A stretch of 58,213 bases of DNA from JAXMBN01 sp046349875. GTDB lineage: Bacteria > Planctomycetota > Planctomycetia > Pirellulales > Pirellulaceae. Numbering within the stretch: the first letter of the stretch is position 1; every line of letters begins with the position of its first letter. Shown in pieces: positions 17,696-27,023 of this stretch. The stretch spans positions 1 to 58,213 of the forward strand of contig JAXMBN010000033.1 of the NCBI GenBank assembly GCA_046349875.1, given 5' to 3'. Both the position numbers and the translations under genes were made by a program. A model generated the notes under the pieces. The model had not been told where the DNA came from. It ran no database searches and saw only the letters and a list, made by a program, of their open reading frames with translations.

Positions 17696-18516
17696 ATGAG
17701 TTTTCATCGCTTAGGGCGAAACAGCATTGTTTTCCTGGGAACCCTGCTCCTGGTCGGTACTGCGCGAGCGGAAGAACCGGTCGAGCGATTCTTAGAGCGA
17801 TTGCGGGATGCGTCGTTGCATTCGTTGGCTGCGACCTATTTGGATTCGATTTCGACGGCTGGGCTCGTACCAGAATCGACACACGACTGATATCCCGTTG
17901 GAGAAACTGCTTCTTCAACCAAGATGCCTTGCCGACCGTTCGATCAGCCGATGAACGACGAGGAAGTCGGCATAGAAAAAGGCTTACAGGATTTTCTTGC
18001 AGCTAATGCTTCGCACCCTCGTCGAAGTGAAGCCCGTATACAGTTAGCCAACTTGCTTCTCAACCCGTGGGCAAGAAGCCATGCGGAAGCCACCACCGCG
18101 CGAACCTTCTCCTTCGGATCGCGAAACAGCCCGAGCAGCATACAATGAGGCCCGTAAGCTCTTCGATAATACGCTCGCCGAACTCAAACCAATCCTGGAA
18201 AAGCTTCAGGGAAACAAAGCGGAAGGCAAAGAGAAGGAGTATCGCGAGCGACTTCAGGGGGAATATCGACAAGCCGAGATCCTTCGTGGATTGACAGCGC
18301 GATTCCTCGGCGAATCGTATGCAGCCGATGCTCCTGAATTCAAACAATGGCTTGAAAAAGCCGAGACCGAACTCGATGAAGTCGTAAAGAAGACAGGCAA
18401 CCGCGAAGCCGGACGTCACGTGCTAAGCCTTCTATATCGAGTCGAAGTCGAAATGCTATTAGGCAAGGGGATGAAGCTTACGACAGCTTCATTCAAGTGG
18501 CTTAATCGACCAAGGT
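17696..18516 (+). pseudogene. Frameshifted 5' part of an exported TPR protein
   Basis: The ATG at 17696 starts a clear signal peptide (SIVFLGTLLLVGTARAEE) and then VERFLERLRDASLHSLAATYLDSI, the usual start of a long planctomycete repeat protein. The reading then jumps frame at about 17885, 17940, 18065, 18475 and 18500-18520. Protein-like sequence continues throughout: EEVGIEKGLQDFLAANASHPRRSEARIQLANLLLN in one frame, then ETARAAYNEARKLFDNTLAELKPILEKLQ in another. The reading resumes in the long frame beginning at 18518. The pieces belong to one gene of about 1,030 codons (17696-20794). The breaks may be real decay or assembly errors. Confidence 0.75.
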
Positions 18517-18517
18517 A

Positions 18518-20794
18518 GTGTCTTCCGCGATTGGCGGGTTCAAGCGACCACCGCTCTCGTACGACTCCAAGTCACCGCGAAAGAACCCAAGTTCGAACCT
18601 AACATCGCGGCATAGCCGAAGCACTGTTGAACAGCTCAAAACCAAGAGAAATGGACTCGGATTGGATCGATCTCCAACTGGCCGTGGCCGAAGCCCAGAT
18701 CGCATGGTCGGCCACGTGGAATCTCAACCCAACAACCAAAATCGCGCCAAATCCGTTCGTTCCGATGCGCGCAGTCTCTTGCAGGCACTTGGTCGACGCC
18801 CCGGCTCCCATCAAGATAAGACCAAGCAACTCCTGACGTCGATTGGCATCGAACCCAGCGCCAAGGTCGACGAAAAGATTCCTGACGTCAAAAAGTTTAC
18901 CGATGGTCTTGCGGCCGCCAAAGAGAGACTCGATCGCATCGACACCAACAACATGTCGCTCGAGATTCTTAAGAACCGATTGAAATCGGTTTCAGGCGAT
19001 GAGAAGGGATCGATCGAGTCTGAAATTCAGGCGATCGAGAAAGGATCGCTTGGAGATGTTCGTATCGCCGAAGACCTTCTCAAGAAAGCCATTCCGCTTT
19101 TCTCCAAAGACGATTCACGCGAAGAACTCGCCAGAGCCCGTTACTTATTGGCCTTCACTCTTCTCAAACGCGAAGCGTTCTGGGAGTGTGCCGCCATCGC
19201 GGACTTCGTGGCTCGCAATGGTGGCGAATTTGGATTGCCCGCAGGTCGGTTTGCACTCTTTGCCTACAGCAAACTCATCGAAGGAAAAGGGGAAGCAGGA
19301 AAACGACAATCCATCAGCAAGAATCTCGAATCCTTAGCATCGTATATGCTGCAAACTTGGCCCAATGCTAAGGAAAGTGAAGATGCTGCATTGATGCTCA
19401 TCCAACAAGCTTCCGTCGATAATCGATGGAGCGATGTGGAAAGGTATCTGGGCCTTCTTCCAGCCGATGGGGACAAACCAAGCCAGATTCGTCGAGAAGT
19501 CGGTGTCATTTTCTATGCCCGCTATCTCCTTGAGATGGATCGCAAACGCAAGACCAAAGAAGCTCCCAGCGAAGACGACAAACAAACACTGGAACGCGCT
19601 GAGAAGATCCTCGAAACAGGATGGCAAGGATTGGCACCCGCGACCTTGGATCAACGAGCCGTGGAAAGTGGCAATGCACTCGCCTCCATCTATCTCAAAT
19701 CGGGGCGACTCGAAAAAGCCAATTCCGTACTCGAACGAAGTGATGTCGGACCTCTCGTTGCCAGTCAAAGGAACGACCTTAACCTCGAACCCCGAGTCAA
19801 AATGGAATCGTTGCGACTCAAACTTCAGTCACTCGTCTTAGCAGCCAGCTCGTCAGGACAGAAGCTCGATTCCAAGACGATCTCCGAGATCGTCTCCGAC
19901 ATGCGGAAGCTTGCGGTCGAAAGCCCTGAAGGTATCGCGAGACTAACAGGATCGCTGGTCCATCTTTCGCAAGACCTCCAAGACCAACTGAATCAAGTTA
20001 AGAATCCAGGAGACAAGGCCAAGCTTGCCGAGGGCATTCAAGTTCTTCTGGATCAGCTCGTGTCGGTATCCGACGATGTGAACCTACTCGAGTGGGCAGG
20101 AGGAACGTTGAGCACATTGGGATGGTCGCTGGAATCGACTCCGGCCACCCAGGCTCAAGCGACCTTGCTGATGAAGAGTTCGGCAAGTTCGTTTGAGAAA
20201 TTGATGAGCTTAGAGAGTCGAAAACCGGGTGCCATTAAGGATGCTGGCCGAAAGCTCGAAGACATTCAAACAAAACATGCGCAAGCACTTCGCGGTCAAG
20301 GCAATTTCCAAGCAGCCATCGACAAACTCGAAGAGGCCTTAGCCGTGAACCCGAAATCGGTACTACCGCAATTCGAGGCCGCTCGCACCTATCATGCATG
20401 GGGCCAGTCCTCGAAGAATGCCGAGTATTTCCGCAAAGCCATCGAAGGAAACAAGAAGAATATTTGGGGATGGGGAGTCCTCTCCAAAAACCTATCTCGA
20501 TCCCCTCAACTTCTCGAGTATTTCTTTGAATCGCGATTTCAGTTGGCCGATTCACGATTTAGCGCAGGCATGTTGGAACAAGATGCCGCCAAGAAAAAGA
20601 AGACCCTCGAATTTGCTGTTGGGGATCTTCGATCAACCGCCATCCAGTTTCCCAAGGTCAAAGAGTCGGCATGGTATGGTCCGATGGATCAGCTCATGCG
20701 CAACTTGCAACGCGAACTTGGAAAGCCTCAGGTTGGCATGGCGGAATTCTTTACCGATGCATCGAAAAAGGAAGGCGGAAACACGCCTCCATAG
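18518..20794 (+). CDS. C-terminal part of the exported TPR protein (frameshifted gene)
   Basis: This long frame carries most of the gene started at 17696. The first ~80 codons appear out of frame: the coherent sequence runs through VFRDWRVQATTALVRLQVTAKEP (frame +1), then EALLNSSKPREMDSDWIDLQLAVAEAQIAW (another frame). The present frame becomes authentic only from about RSDARSLLQALGRRPG near 18755. The rest is alpha-helical and tetratricopeptide-like, including KAIPLFSKDDSREELARARYLLAFTLL and GNFQAAIDKLEEALAVNPKSVLPQFEAARTYHAWG, the latter a near-canonical TPR. The mature protein would lie in the periplasm. It precedes a second exported TPR protein and an ExbB-ExbD-ExbD motor, suggesting it belongs to that energised complex. 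Confidence 0.8.
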   Translation: MSSAIGGFKRPPLSYDSKSPRKNPSSNLTSRHSRSTVEQLKTKRNGLGLDRSPTGRGRSPDRMVGHVESQPNNQNRAKSVRSDARSLLQALGRRPGSHQDKTKQLLTSIGIEPSAKVDEKIPDVKKFTDGLAAAKERLDRIDTNNMSLEILKNRLKSVSGDEKGSIESEIQAIEKGSLGDVRIAEDLLKKAIPLFSKDDSREELARARYLLAFTLLKREAFWECAAIADFVARNGGEFGLPAGRFALFAYSKLIEGKGEAGKRQSISKNLESLASYMLQTWPNAKESEDAALMLIQQASVDNRWSDVERYLGLLPADGDKPSQIRREVGVIFYARYLLEMDRKRKTKEAPSEDDKQTLERAEKILETGWQGLAPATLDQRAVESGNALASIYLKSGRLEKANSVLERSDVGPLVASQRNDLNLEPRVKMESLRLKLQSLVLAASSSGQKLDSKTISEIVSDMRKLAVESPEGIARLTGSLVHLSQDLQDQLNQVKNPGDKAKLAEGIQVLLDQLVSVSDDVNLLEWAGGTLSTLGWSLESTPATQAQATLLMKSSASSFEKLMSLESRKPGAIKDAGRKLEDIQTKHAQALRGQGNFQAAIDKLEEALAVNPKSVLPQFEAARTYHAWGQSSKNAEYFRKAIEGNKKNIWGWGVLSKNLSRSPQLLEYFFESRFQLADSRFSAGMLEQDAAKKKKTLEFAVGDLRSTAIQFPKVKESAWYGPMDQLMRNLQRELGKPQVGMAEFFTDASKKEGGNTPP

Positions 20795-20866
20795 CCTTCG
20801 CGGGATGTTGGAATCCCAAGCCCCATAACCTTTCGACTTAGAACCCGATTGCACCGAGACACTCCT

Positions 20867-21949
20867 ATGTCCTCTTTTCAAATGAATCCTGCTCATCTTC
20901 TACCGCGACATGCGTTGGCTCAACTCTTGGCATGGAGCCGAGCCATCGTGGTTGGAACGATTTGCTTATCGTCTGCCTCGTTCGCCCAGGATCGGCTGTA
21001 TCCTCTTCAAGGCGCAGCGGTGAATGGAACCGTCGAAGAAATGGCTCCCGATAAAGTCGTGATGCAAGTTCGTGGTAACAATCAAAACTTTCCGTCCAAT
21101 ACGATTGGATGGATCGTCTACGAAGGTGATCCGCCCACGTTTACTCGCGCCAAAGAGTTTGTCTCCAAAGGGCAATACGAGGAAGCAATGATCGAGATCC
21201 GGAAAGTCGATGCGAGCGCGATCAAGTCAGATACCTCGAAGAAAGAACTCGAGTTTTATCAATCCTATATCGAAGGCAAACAAGCTCTCCAAGGAAAAGG
21301 AGACGCAGCCAAGGCCATCAAAGGTCTCTTGGCCTTCGTGAGCGCCAACAAAGAGACCTACCACTTCTATGATTGCTCGGAGTTGTTGGGCGAGCTCGCG
21401 GTTCAGGTTGGAAGTTACGACAATGCTTCGAAGTACTTTGGGGCGATGGCTAAAGCACCCTTTAAAGAGACAGCCTTTCGTAGCCGATTCCTCCAAGCCA
21501 AGGCACTCTTCGCCCAAGGCAAGTTCGGCGAAGCGAAGAAAGCTGCAGCCGATGTCATCAGTGGACAAGCCTCCGACGCTCCGGCCATTCGCCTTCAAAA
21601 ACTAGCGGCGGTACTTCAAGCGCGATGCGATGCAAGCGAAGGCAATGCCGATGCAGCGCTCATGAGTCTCAATAAACTGATTCAAGAAAACGACAGCAGC
21701 GATGCCGAGTTATTTTCTAAGATCTACAACGCGCAAGGTGAGATCCTTTTCAAGCTCGATCGCGCAGAAGAAGCTGCCATCGCGTTCTTGCACACGGATC
21801 TGTTGTTCGCGAATCAACCCGAAAGTCATGCCGAGGCACTTTATTATCTAGCTCAGATCTGGAAAAAACTGGGCGATGCATTGCGTGCCGACGAAGCGCG
21901 AGAAAAACTAACCACTTCCTATGCTGGAACCCCGTGGGCAAAGAAATAG
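20867..21949 (+). CDS. Exported tetratricopeptide-repeat protein
   Basis: A 360-residue protein with an N-terminal signal (AIVVGTICLSSASFAQD). An SH3-like or beta segment about 50 residues long follows (LYPLQGAAVNGTVEEMAPDKVVMQV...IGWIVYEGDPP). The rest is a run of helical repeats (YEEAMIEIRKVD, ASKYFGAMAKAPFKETAFRSRFLQAKALFAQGKFGEAKKA, EALYYLAQIWKKLGDALRADEA). The start at 20867 is the ATG nearest the signal; another lies 18 bases upstream. It lies 73 bases after the longer TPR gene and 65 bases before exbB. The same order of TPR gene(s) plus TolQ/ExbB and ExbD genes suggests a periplasmic partner of the motor. Direct function unknown. Confidence 0.85.
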   Translation: MSSFQMNPAHLLPRHALAQLLAWSRAIVVGTICLSSASFAQDRLYPLQGAAVNGTVEEMAPDKVVMQVRGNNQNFPSNTIGWIVYEGDPPTFTRAKEFVSKGQYEEAMIEIRKVDASAIKSDTSKKELEFYQSYIEGKQALQGKGDAAKAIKGLLAFVSANKETYHFYDCSELLGELAVQVGSYDNASKYFGAMAKAPFKETAFRSRFLQAKALFAQGKFGEAKKAAADVISGQASDAPAIRLQKLAAVLQARCDASEGNADAALMSLNKLIQENDSSDAELFSKIYNAQGEILFKLDRAEEAAIAFLHTDLLFANQPESHAEALYYLAQIWKKLGDALRADEAREKLTTSYAGTPWAKK

Positions 21950-22013
21950 AACGCAAATACGAGACTGCAAAGAAATACCATCGCAACCCTGCGTTGCTAG
22001 GAGAAAGAAGTCT

Positions 22014-22838
22014 ATGAATTCGGTGTCTTCGTGGTTCCCTCTTGGAAACCCTTTTCGCTCAACGTACCTGGCCTCGTTTTCGATGCTAGGAATTGCGGTT
22101 TTCGTCGTCGCACTGGCCGTTAGCTGCGGTGCCGATCTCTCGCCTGCTGGGCTTTGGGCTCAAGATCCAGCCGATGCAGGGCAAGCCGCTCCCGCACCAA
22201 GCCCGGTCTCTGAAAACCTCCTGTCGTGGACCTACAACGCTCTCGGTTGGAAATACACGCTGGCCTTCCTCCTTCTTTCCTTCGTCGCGGTTGGACTCTT
22301 GGTCATGAATATCTTGGCCATTCGCCGTGAGAGCATCTGCCCAACCGATCTGGTCGATACCGTCGAACAGTGCTTGGAGGAAAAGAACTTCGATGGGGCG
22401 GCCGAGATGATTCGCACCGATGATTCCGTGCTGGCTCGTGTGGTGGAAACAGGCCTGAGGAATCTTGAGAAGAGCCATGAACACGCTTTCGAAGCGATGC
22501 AGGTCGCTGGCGAAGAGGAAACGATGAAGCTCGAGCACCAACTCGGCTACATGGCCTTGATCGGAAGCGTGGCACCGATGGTCGGATTGCTCGGTACCGT
22601 GGAAGGGATGGTTAGCGCCTTTACCGTCATTGCTGCAAGAACGACGACGCCTCCGCCAAGCGAGCTCGCCAAAGGGATTTCGATGGCTCTTGTTACGACC
22701 TTGATCGGTCTTTACATCGCCATTCCTGCCATCGCTCTCTACAACATCATGCGCAACCGCTTCCAACGTTTGATATTGGAAGCCGGTAGCAAAGCGGAAG
22801 AGTTCATCGAAAAGTTCGAGAAATCGGTTCGAAAGTAA
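22014..22838 (+). CDS. exbB: MotA/TolQ/ExbB proton-channel family protein
   Basis: A 274-residue inner-membrane protein. A signal-like helix (FSMLGIAVFVVALAVSCGA) comes first, then a Pro/Ala-rich linker, then the ExbB core with three transmembrane helices. The core includes YTLAFLLLSFVAVGLLVMNIL and the signature LGYMALIGSVAPMVGLLGTVEGMVSAF followed by LAKGISMALVTTLIGLYIAIPAIALYN. This is the channel subunit that couples proton flow to periplasmic work. The start at 22014 has a good AGGAGAAAG site. Two ExbD genes follow with 6- and 13-base gaps, giving a full ExbB-ExbD-ExbD set. The extra N-terminal helix is typical of planctomycete and proteobacterial long forms. Confidence 0.9.
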   Translation: MNSVSSWFPLGNPFRSTYLASFSMLGIAVFVVALAVSCGADLSPAGLWAQDPADAGQAAPAPSPVSENLLSWTYNALGWKYTLAFLLLSFVAVGLLVMNILAIRRESICPTDLVDTVEQCLEEKNFDGAAEMIRTDDSVLARVVETGLRNLEKSHEHAFEAMQVAGEEETMKLEHQLGYMALIGSVAPMVGLLGTVEGMVSAFTVIAARTTTPPPSELAKGISMALVTTLIGLYIAIPAIALYNIMRNRFQRLILEAGSKAEEFIEKFEKSVRK

Positions 22839-22844
22839 ACTTGC

Positions 22845-23288
22845 ATGCGAAGAGCATCAAAGTTCGATACTCGGATTGCCGAGCCCGACCTGACGCCGAT
22901 GATCGACATGACGTTTCAGTTGATCGCGTTCTTCATGGTCCTCGTCAATTTTTCGACCAGCGAGCAAAACGATAAGGTCGTGTTACCGAATAGCGAACTG
23001 GCCAAGCCCATCTTGGCAGCAGAAGAACTCCCGATCACCCTTCATGTCCTGGAAGGTGGTAATGTCGTGATCGGCGGCATAACGGCAACGATCGAAGGAC
23101 TTCGCCCGTTGCTCGAAACGGAAATCCTTTTGTTGGAAACGAAGAATAAGAAAGCTTCCGATGCCAACATCATCATTCGTGCCCACCGCGGAACCCAAGG
23201 AGGACGCGTTCAGGATTTGATCGACAAATGCAAACAGATGGGTTTTGAAAAGTTTTCGCTGCGGGTCAAGGAGGAATCGATCCAGTGA
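22845..23288 (+). CDS. exbD: ExbD/TolR biopolymer transport protein (first copy)
   Basis: A 147-residue protein with the ExbD layout. A short cytoplasmic N-terminus leads to a single membrane helix carrying the proton-binding Asp (PDLTPMIDMTFQLIAFFMVLVNF). A periplasmic alpha/beta domain of about 100 residues follows, ending in the typical RAHRGTQGGRVQDLIDKCKQMGFEKFSLRVKEE. It should pair with ExbB to harness proton motive force. The start ATG lies 6 bases after exbB, implying cotranscription and coupled translation. Confidence 0.9.
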   Translation: MRRASKFDTRIAEPDLTPMIDMTFQLIAFFMVLVNFSTSEQNDKVVLPNSELAKPILAAEELPITLHVLEGGNVVIGGITATIEGLRPLLETEILLLETKNKKASDANIIIRAHRGTQGGRVQDLIDKCKQMGFEKFSLRVKEESIQ

Positions 23289-23301
23289 TCGAACCGACAT
23301 C

Positions 23302-23790
23302 ATGAAGTTCAAAAGCCCAGCGCAAGGCGCCATCAAACCCGAATTGCAAATGACGTCGATGATCGACATCGTCTTCTTGCTGCTTATCTTTTTCATCCTG
23401 ACTTTCAAGATCGCACCGCAAGAAGGGGACTTCAATATCAAGATGCCCTCGATCGGTGAAGGTCGAGTCGAAGAGTCCTCGCAGTTGCCACTGAAACTTC
23501 GATTGGTCGCCGACAAGAACGGCAGCATCGCGGATATCATCATCAACGATGGTACCTCTTTCGGAAATGACTTTTCCAAGCTACGCAACTACGTCCTTCA
23601 ATTGGTAGGAGGCGGTATCGATCCAAGCTCGCCCGATAGCCCCGAGATCGAAATCGACTTGGACTATCAGCTCAAATACGAGCATGTGATCGAGGCCATA
23701 ACGGCTGTCACGGGTTACAAAAAAGGGGGCGATATCGTCCGAATCGTCGACAAAATCAAGTTCGCTCCGCCCCGTAAACCAGCTCCCTAA
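23302..23790 (+). CDS. exbD: ExbD/TolR biopolymer transport protein (second copy)
   Basis: A 162-residue ExbD paralogue with the same layout: membrane helix ELQMTSMIDIVFLLLIFFILTFKI with the conserved Asp, then a periplasmic domain. It shares little sequence with the first ExbD, and its periplasmic part has a longer insert (GGGIDPSSPDSPEIEIDLDYQLKYEHVIEAITAVTGYKKGGDIVRIVDKIKF). The two copies may form a mixed dimer in the ExbB pentamer. The start at 23302 fits the family start; the frame is open upstream inside the previous gene. A hairpin follows the stop. Confidence 0.88.
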   Translation: MKFKSPAQGAIKPELQMTSMIDIVFLLLIFFILTFKIAPQEGDFNIKMPSIGEGRVEESSQLPLKLRLVADKNGSIADIIINDGTSFGNDFSKLRNYVLQLVGGGIDPSSPDSPEIEIDLDYQLKYEHVIEAITAVTGYKKGGDIVRIVDKIKFAPPRKPAP

Positions 23791-23807
23791 CAACAATCGT
23801 CATCGGA

Positions 23808-23834
23808 ACGCAACAGCACGCTTCGCTGTTGCGT
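23808..23834 (+). terminator. Hairpin after the exbB-exbD-exbD operon
   Basis: A perfect 10-base stem, ACGCAACAGC (23808-23817) with GCTGTTGCGT (23825-23834), has a 7-base loop and lies 17 bases past the last ExbD stop. The following CATGTTGTTGCC is only mildly T-rich. Confidence 0.65.
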
Positions 23835-23911
23835 CATGTTGTTGCCTTCGCCCAATAGTGCATCCGTGGCAAATCTTCTCTTAGCTTTGGCATCCTAACG
23901 AGCGACTAGGT

Positions 23912-24502
23912 TCAGGTTGCCAATACTCCCACTTCATGGCTCGCCGGTTGCACGAGCGACTTGGGCTCGACGCAGGGCTTGGGCTGCACGCGGAACAAAA
24001 TAATGTACAGCGCTGGTAGGTTGATCAGCGTCAAAAATGTTGCGATCGACAAACCACCCATGATCGCAATCGCCATCGGTCCCCAAAAGACGCTTCGGCT
24101 CAAGGGGATCATCGCCAAGATTGCGGTCGCTGCAGTCAAGATCACGGGACGAGCCCTACGAATGGTTGCGCCCACAACCGCTTCCCAAGGTTCGGCACCG
24201 TCAGCAAGGTCTTGCTGAATCTGATCCATCAAGATCACCGAATTGCGCATGTCCATTCCCGCCAACGAGATGACACCCAACAATGCAACGAATCCGAACG
24301 GGGCATGAAACAACAATAAAAAGAGTGTGACACCAATGAGCCCTAGCGGAGCAATCAACACCACGAGAAAGACCCGTGGAAAGTTTTGCAATTGAGCCAT
24401 CAACACGGTGAGCATCAATATGCCCATCAAAGGAAATACCGCGAAGATCGGGCATTGGCTTTGACCGATTCTTCTACCGCACCTCTTCGATGCGATAGCC
24501 AT
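23912..24502 (-). CDS. RND efflux permease, C-terminal fragment after frameshifts
   Basis: From IFAVFPLMGILMLTVLMAQLQNFPRVFLVVLIAPLGLIGV onward this is the last ~180 residues of an AcrB-type RND transporter. It holds helices 8-12, including GVISLAGMDMRNSVILMDQI and PMAIAIMGGLSIATFLTLINLPALYIILF. The first ~20 residues of this frame are not authentic. Together with the frame at 24518-27019 it makes one protein of about 1,030 residues. Three frame changes in about 75 bases separate the parts: after VRQKLER, after DGYRIEE, and before IFAVFP. The intervening sequence is still recognisable as protein (VNLPDGYRIEE, AVEESVKANA). Confidence 0.85.
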   Translation of the reverse strand: MAIASKRCGRRIGQSQCPIFAVFPLMGILMLTVLMAQLQNFPRVFLVVLIAPLGLIGVTLFLLLFHAPFGFVALLGVISLAGMDMRNSVILMDQIQQDLADGAEPWEAVVGATIRRARPVILTAATAILAMIPLSRSVFWGPMAIAIMGGLSIATFLTLINLPALYIILFRVQPKPCVEPKSLVQPASHEVGVLAT

Positions 24503-24517
24503 CGGGAAGGTTAACCA

Positions 24518-27019
24518 TCAACGCTCAAGCTTTTGCCGAACTTTGCCGGACACGTCGGGCGGTTGCGTTCCATCGGCGATGTCACATCGTACCGTCAAAG
24601 TGAGATCGCGATTCCGTCGCCACAACACTGGCTCTTCTTGCTGGTAGGAAAGCGTAGCTAACTGTGACAATGGGACCGCCTTGCCCATCGGTGTCATCAC
24701 GTTGATATCCTCGAGGTCATCTAGATTCAAACGCTCTTCGGGAACAGCTCGCGCAACGACATCGATGAGTTCGGTGCCTTCACGATACTGCGAAACAGGA
24801 ATCCCTGACAAAAGTGTTTGCAACGTCTGCGAAAGATCTTGCGGTGTCATCCCCAACATTCGGGCACGATCTTGATCGACTTGAAGGCGGACACACTTGG
24901 AAAGCTCTCCCCAATCCAAATGGACATCGACCGTCTCCGGGACACCAGCCATAATCTCTCGAACTTCATTGGCGAGTCTTCGGACCTCGCGAGATTCAGG
25001 ACCGACGACGCGAAACTGAACCGGGAAGCCAACCGGTGGTCCAAAATCCATACGGAGTGCTCGTCCTCGCAACTCGGGAAAGAGCTTATTCTCGCGAAAG
25101 ATCTCTCGCATCTTTCGCAACACACGCTCGCGTTGTTCAACTCCTTCGGTCACCACGGCGATCTTGCCAAAGTTCGTCGCAGGAAGATCGGGATCCAATG
25201 TCAATACGAAGCGTGGTGGCCCGCCCCCGGCATAAGAAGAAAAGTGATGCACATCCGGATCTTGCTTCAGGATCTCTTCGACTTTGACGATGGCCGACTG
25301 CGTGGCTTCAAAAGAGGAACCCTCGGGAAGCCGCAGTTCAACGAGCAATTCCGGGCGGGAGGACTGCGGAAAGAATTGCTGGGTAACCCATGGAAAAGCA
25401 GCCATCGCGGAAACGAATAACATGGCGGTCAGCGCGACCACCATTCGGGGTCTTCGCAAGCATGCTTCTAACCATCGCCGAGCCGCACGATAAAAACGGC
25501 TATCGTAGATATCGCGATGGGACTCGTGATGATGAAGGTCTGGCAAGAGCTTGGCGCCCAACAAAGGGGTGAACGCAACGGCCACGAACCATGATGCGAT
25601 CAAGGCAATACCGACCACCCAGAAGATTCCACCTGCATACTCGCCCGACGAAGAATTTGCGAATCCAACAGGTACAAAACCAATGGCAGTCACCAGAGTT
25701 CCCGTCAGCATAGGAAACGCCGTCGATGACCACGCGAAAGTGGCCGCTCGAAATCGATCGTAACCTTGTTCCATTTTGACGACCATCATTTCGACGGCGA
25801 TAATCGCATCGTCAACCAATAACCCAAGCGCAATGATCAACGATCCGAGTGTGATGCGGTCCAAGTTCATTCCCATCACTTCCATCAAGATGAAGGTCAT
25901 GGAAAGAACCAATGGAACGCTGAGAGCTACCACGATACCTGTTCGAAATCCCAACGAGAGAAAGCTCACCACCAATACGATGACGAGAGCCTCAAAGAAG
26001 GAATGAAGGAACTCGGAAACCGATTCTTCGACCACATCGGGTTGAAACGCCACGGTATGGATCGTCGAACCAAGTGGCATCGACTCTTGAATGGTCTGGA
26101 CTTCTTTGTGCATGGCTTCACCAAGATGAAGCACATTGCCTCCTTTGCTCATCACCACACCCACACCTACGGCAGGCGTACCATTGAATCGCATCGTATA
26201 GGTTGCAGGCTCTTCATAACCGCGACGGATTTCGGCGATGTCGCCAAGCCGCAAGACTTTTCCTCCTGCATGCACGGGTACATCGCGAACTTGTTCCACG
26301 GCATCGAAGGCCCCTTCGACTCGCAAGAACACGCGATCCGTGGGTGTATCCACACTGCCCGCGCTCTGAATGGCATTTTGTTTGGCCAAGGAATCAAAAA
26401 TAGCTTGGGGTGCAATTCCAAGGCTGGCCAACTTTGCATGGGAGAACTCGACGTAGACCTTCTCATCTTGTGCCGCCAAGACGGCAACTTTGTCGACATC
26501 GGGTAAGCGAATCAATCGTTGCCGCGCGGTTTCCGCCAATCGCTTCAGTTCGCTCATCGTGAACTCTTCACCCGTGATGGCAAACAATCCGCTGTACACA
26601 TCTCCGAATTCATCGTTGAAGAAAGGTCCGATGACCCCTGCAGGCAATTCCTCGCGAAGATCCTGAACCTTCTTGCGAGTTTGATACCATAGATCTTCCA
26701 CTTTCTCGGCAGGTGTATAGTCCTTCAGGTTGAGCAGCATCCACGTTGAACCAGGTCGCGAGAAAGTCTTCGTGTAGTCGAAGTAGGGAAGGTCCTGCAG
26801 CTTCTTTTCAATCTTGTCCGCCACCATCCGCTGCATCTGCTCGGACGTAGCACCTGGCCACGCTGCAGCTATGGTCATCGTCTTGATGGTGAACGAAGGA
26901 TCTTCAGCCCGCCCCATGTGAAGAAAACTGGCAAGGCCCGCGGCACCAAACATCAACATCAGAAAGAAGACGAAGCTCTGATGCTTGAGAGCCCACTCCG
27001 AAAGATTAAATCCACGCAT
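24518..27019 (-). CDS. RND-family efflux permease, main N-terminal part
   Basis: An 833-residue frame covering helix 1 to just before helix 8 of an inner-membrane RND pump. Family landmarks are the N-terminal helix (SFVFFLMLMFGAAGLASF), the porter domain, helices 2-6 with VVSFLSLGFRTGIVVALSVPLVLSMTFI and GLLVDDAIIAVEMM (the DD pair is a proton-relay site in helix 4), and the second porter domain. These pumps are trimers that export substrates by proton antiport through a periplasmic adaptor and an outer-membrane channel. The gene follows the adaptor gene by 4 bases and is controlled with it by the TetR gene upstream. No TolC-like gene is nearby. The stop at 24518 is premature; see the fragment at 23912-24502. 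Substrate unknown. Confidence 0.9.
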   Translation of the reverse strand: MRGFNLSEWALKHQSFVFFLMLMFGAAGLASFLHMGRAEDPSFTIKTMTIAAAWPGATSEQMQRMVADKIEKKLQDLPYFDYTKTFSRPGSTWMLLNLKDYTPAEKVEDLWYQTRKKVQDLREELPAGVIGPFFNDEFGDVYSGLFAITGEEFTMSELKRLAETARQRLIRLPDVDKVAVLAAQDEKVYVEFSHAKLASLGIAPQAIFDSLAKQNAIQSAGSVDTPTDRVFLRVEGAFDAVEQVRDVPVHAGGKVLRLGDIAEIRRGYEEPATYTMRFNGTPAVGVGVVMSKGGNVLHLGEAMHKEVQTIQESMPLGSTIHTVAFQPDVVEESVSEFLHSFFEALVIVLVVSFLSLGFRTGIVVALSVPLVLSMTFILMEVMGMNLDRITLGSLIIALGLLVDDAIIAVEMMVVKMEQGYDRFRAATFAWSSTAFPMLTGTLVTAIGFVPVGFANSSSGEYAGGIFWVVGIALIASWFVAVAFTPLLGAKLLPDLHHHESHRDIYDSRFYRAARRWLEACLRRPRMVVALTAMLFVSAMAAFPWVTQQFFPQSSRPELLVELRLPEGSSFEATQSAIVKVEEILKQDPDVHHFSSYAGGGPPRFVLTLDPDLPATNFGKIAVVTEGVEQRERVLRKMREIFRENKLFPELRGRALRMDFGPPVGFPVQFRVVGPESREVRRLANEVREIMAGVPETVDVHLDWGELSKCVRLQVDQDRARMLGMTPQDLSQTLQTLLSGIPVSQYREGTELIDVVARAVPEERLNLDDLEDINVMTPMGKAVPLSQLATLSYQQEEPVLWRRNRDLTLTVRCDIADGTQPPDVSGKVRQKLER

Positions 27020-27023
27020 TTGC

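Noticed and set aside
26003..26506. Open frame of 167 codons opposite the RND permease
   Set aside because: It is a shadow of a strongly conserved transporter frame.
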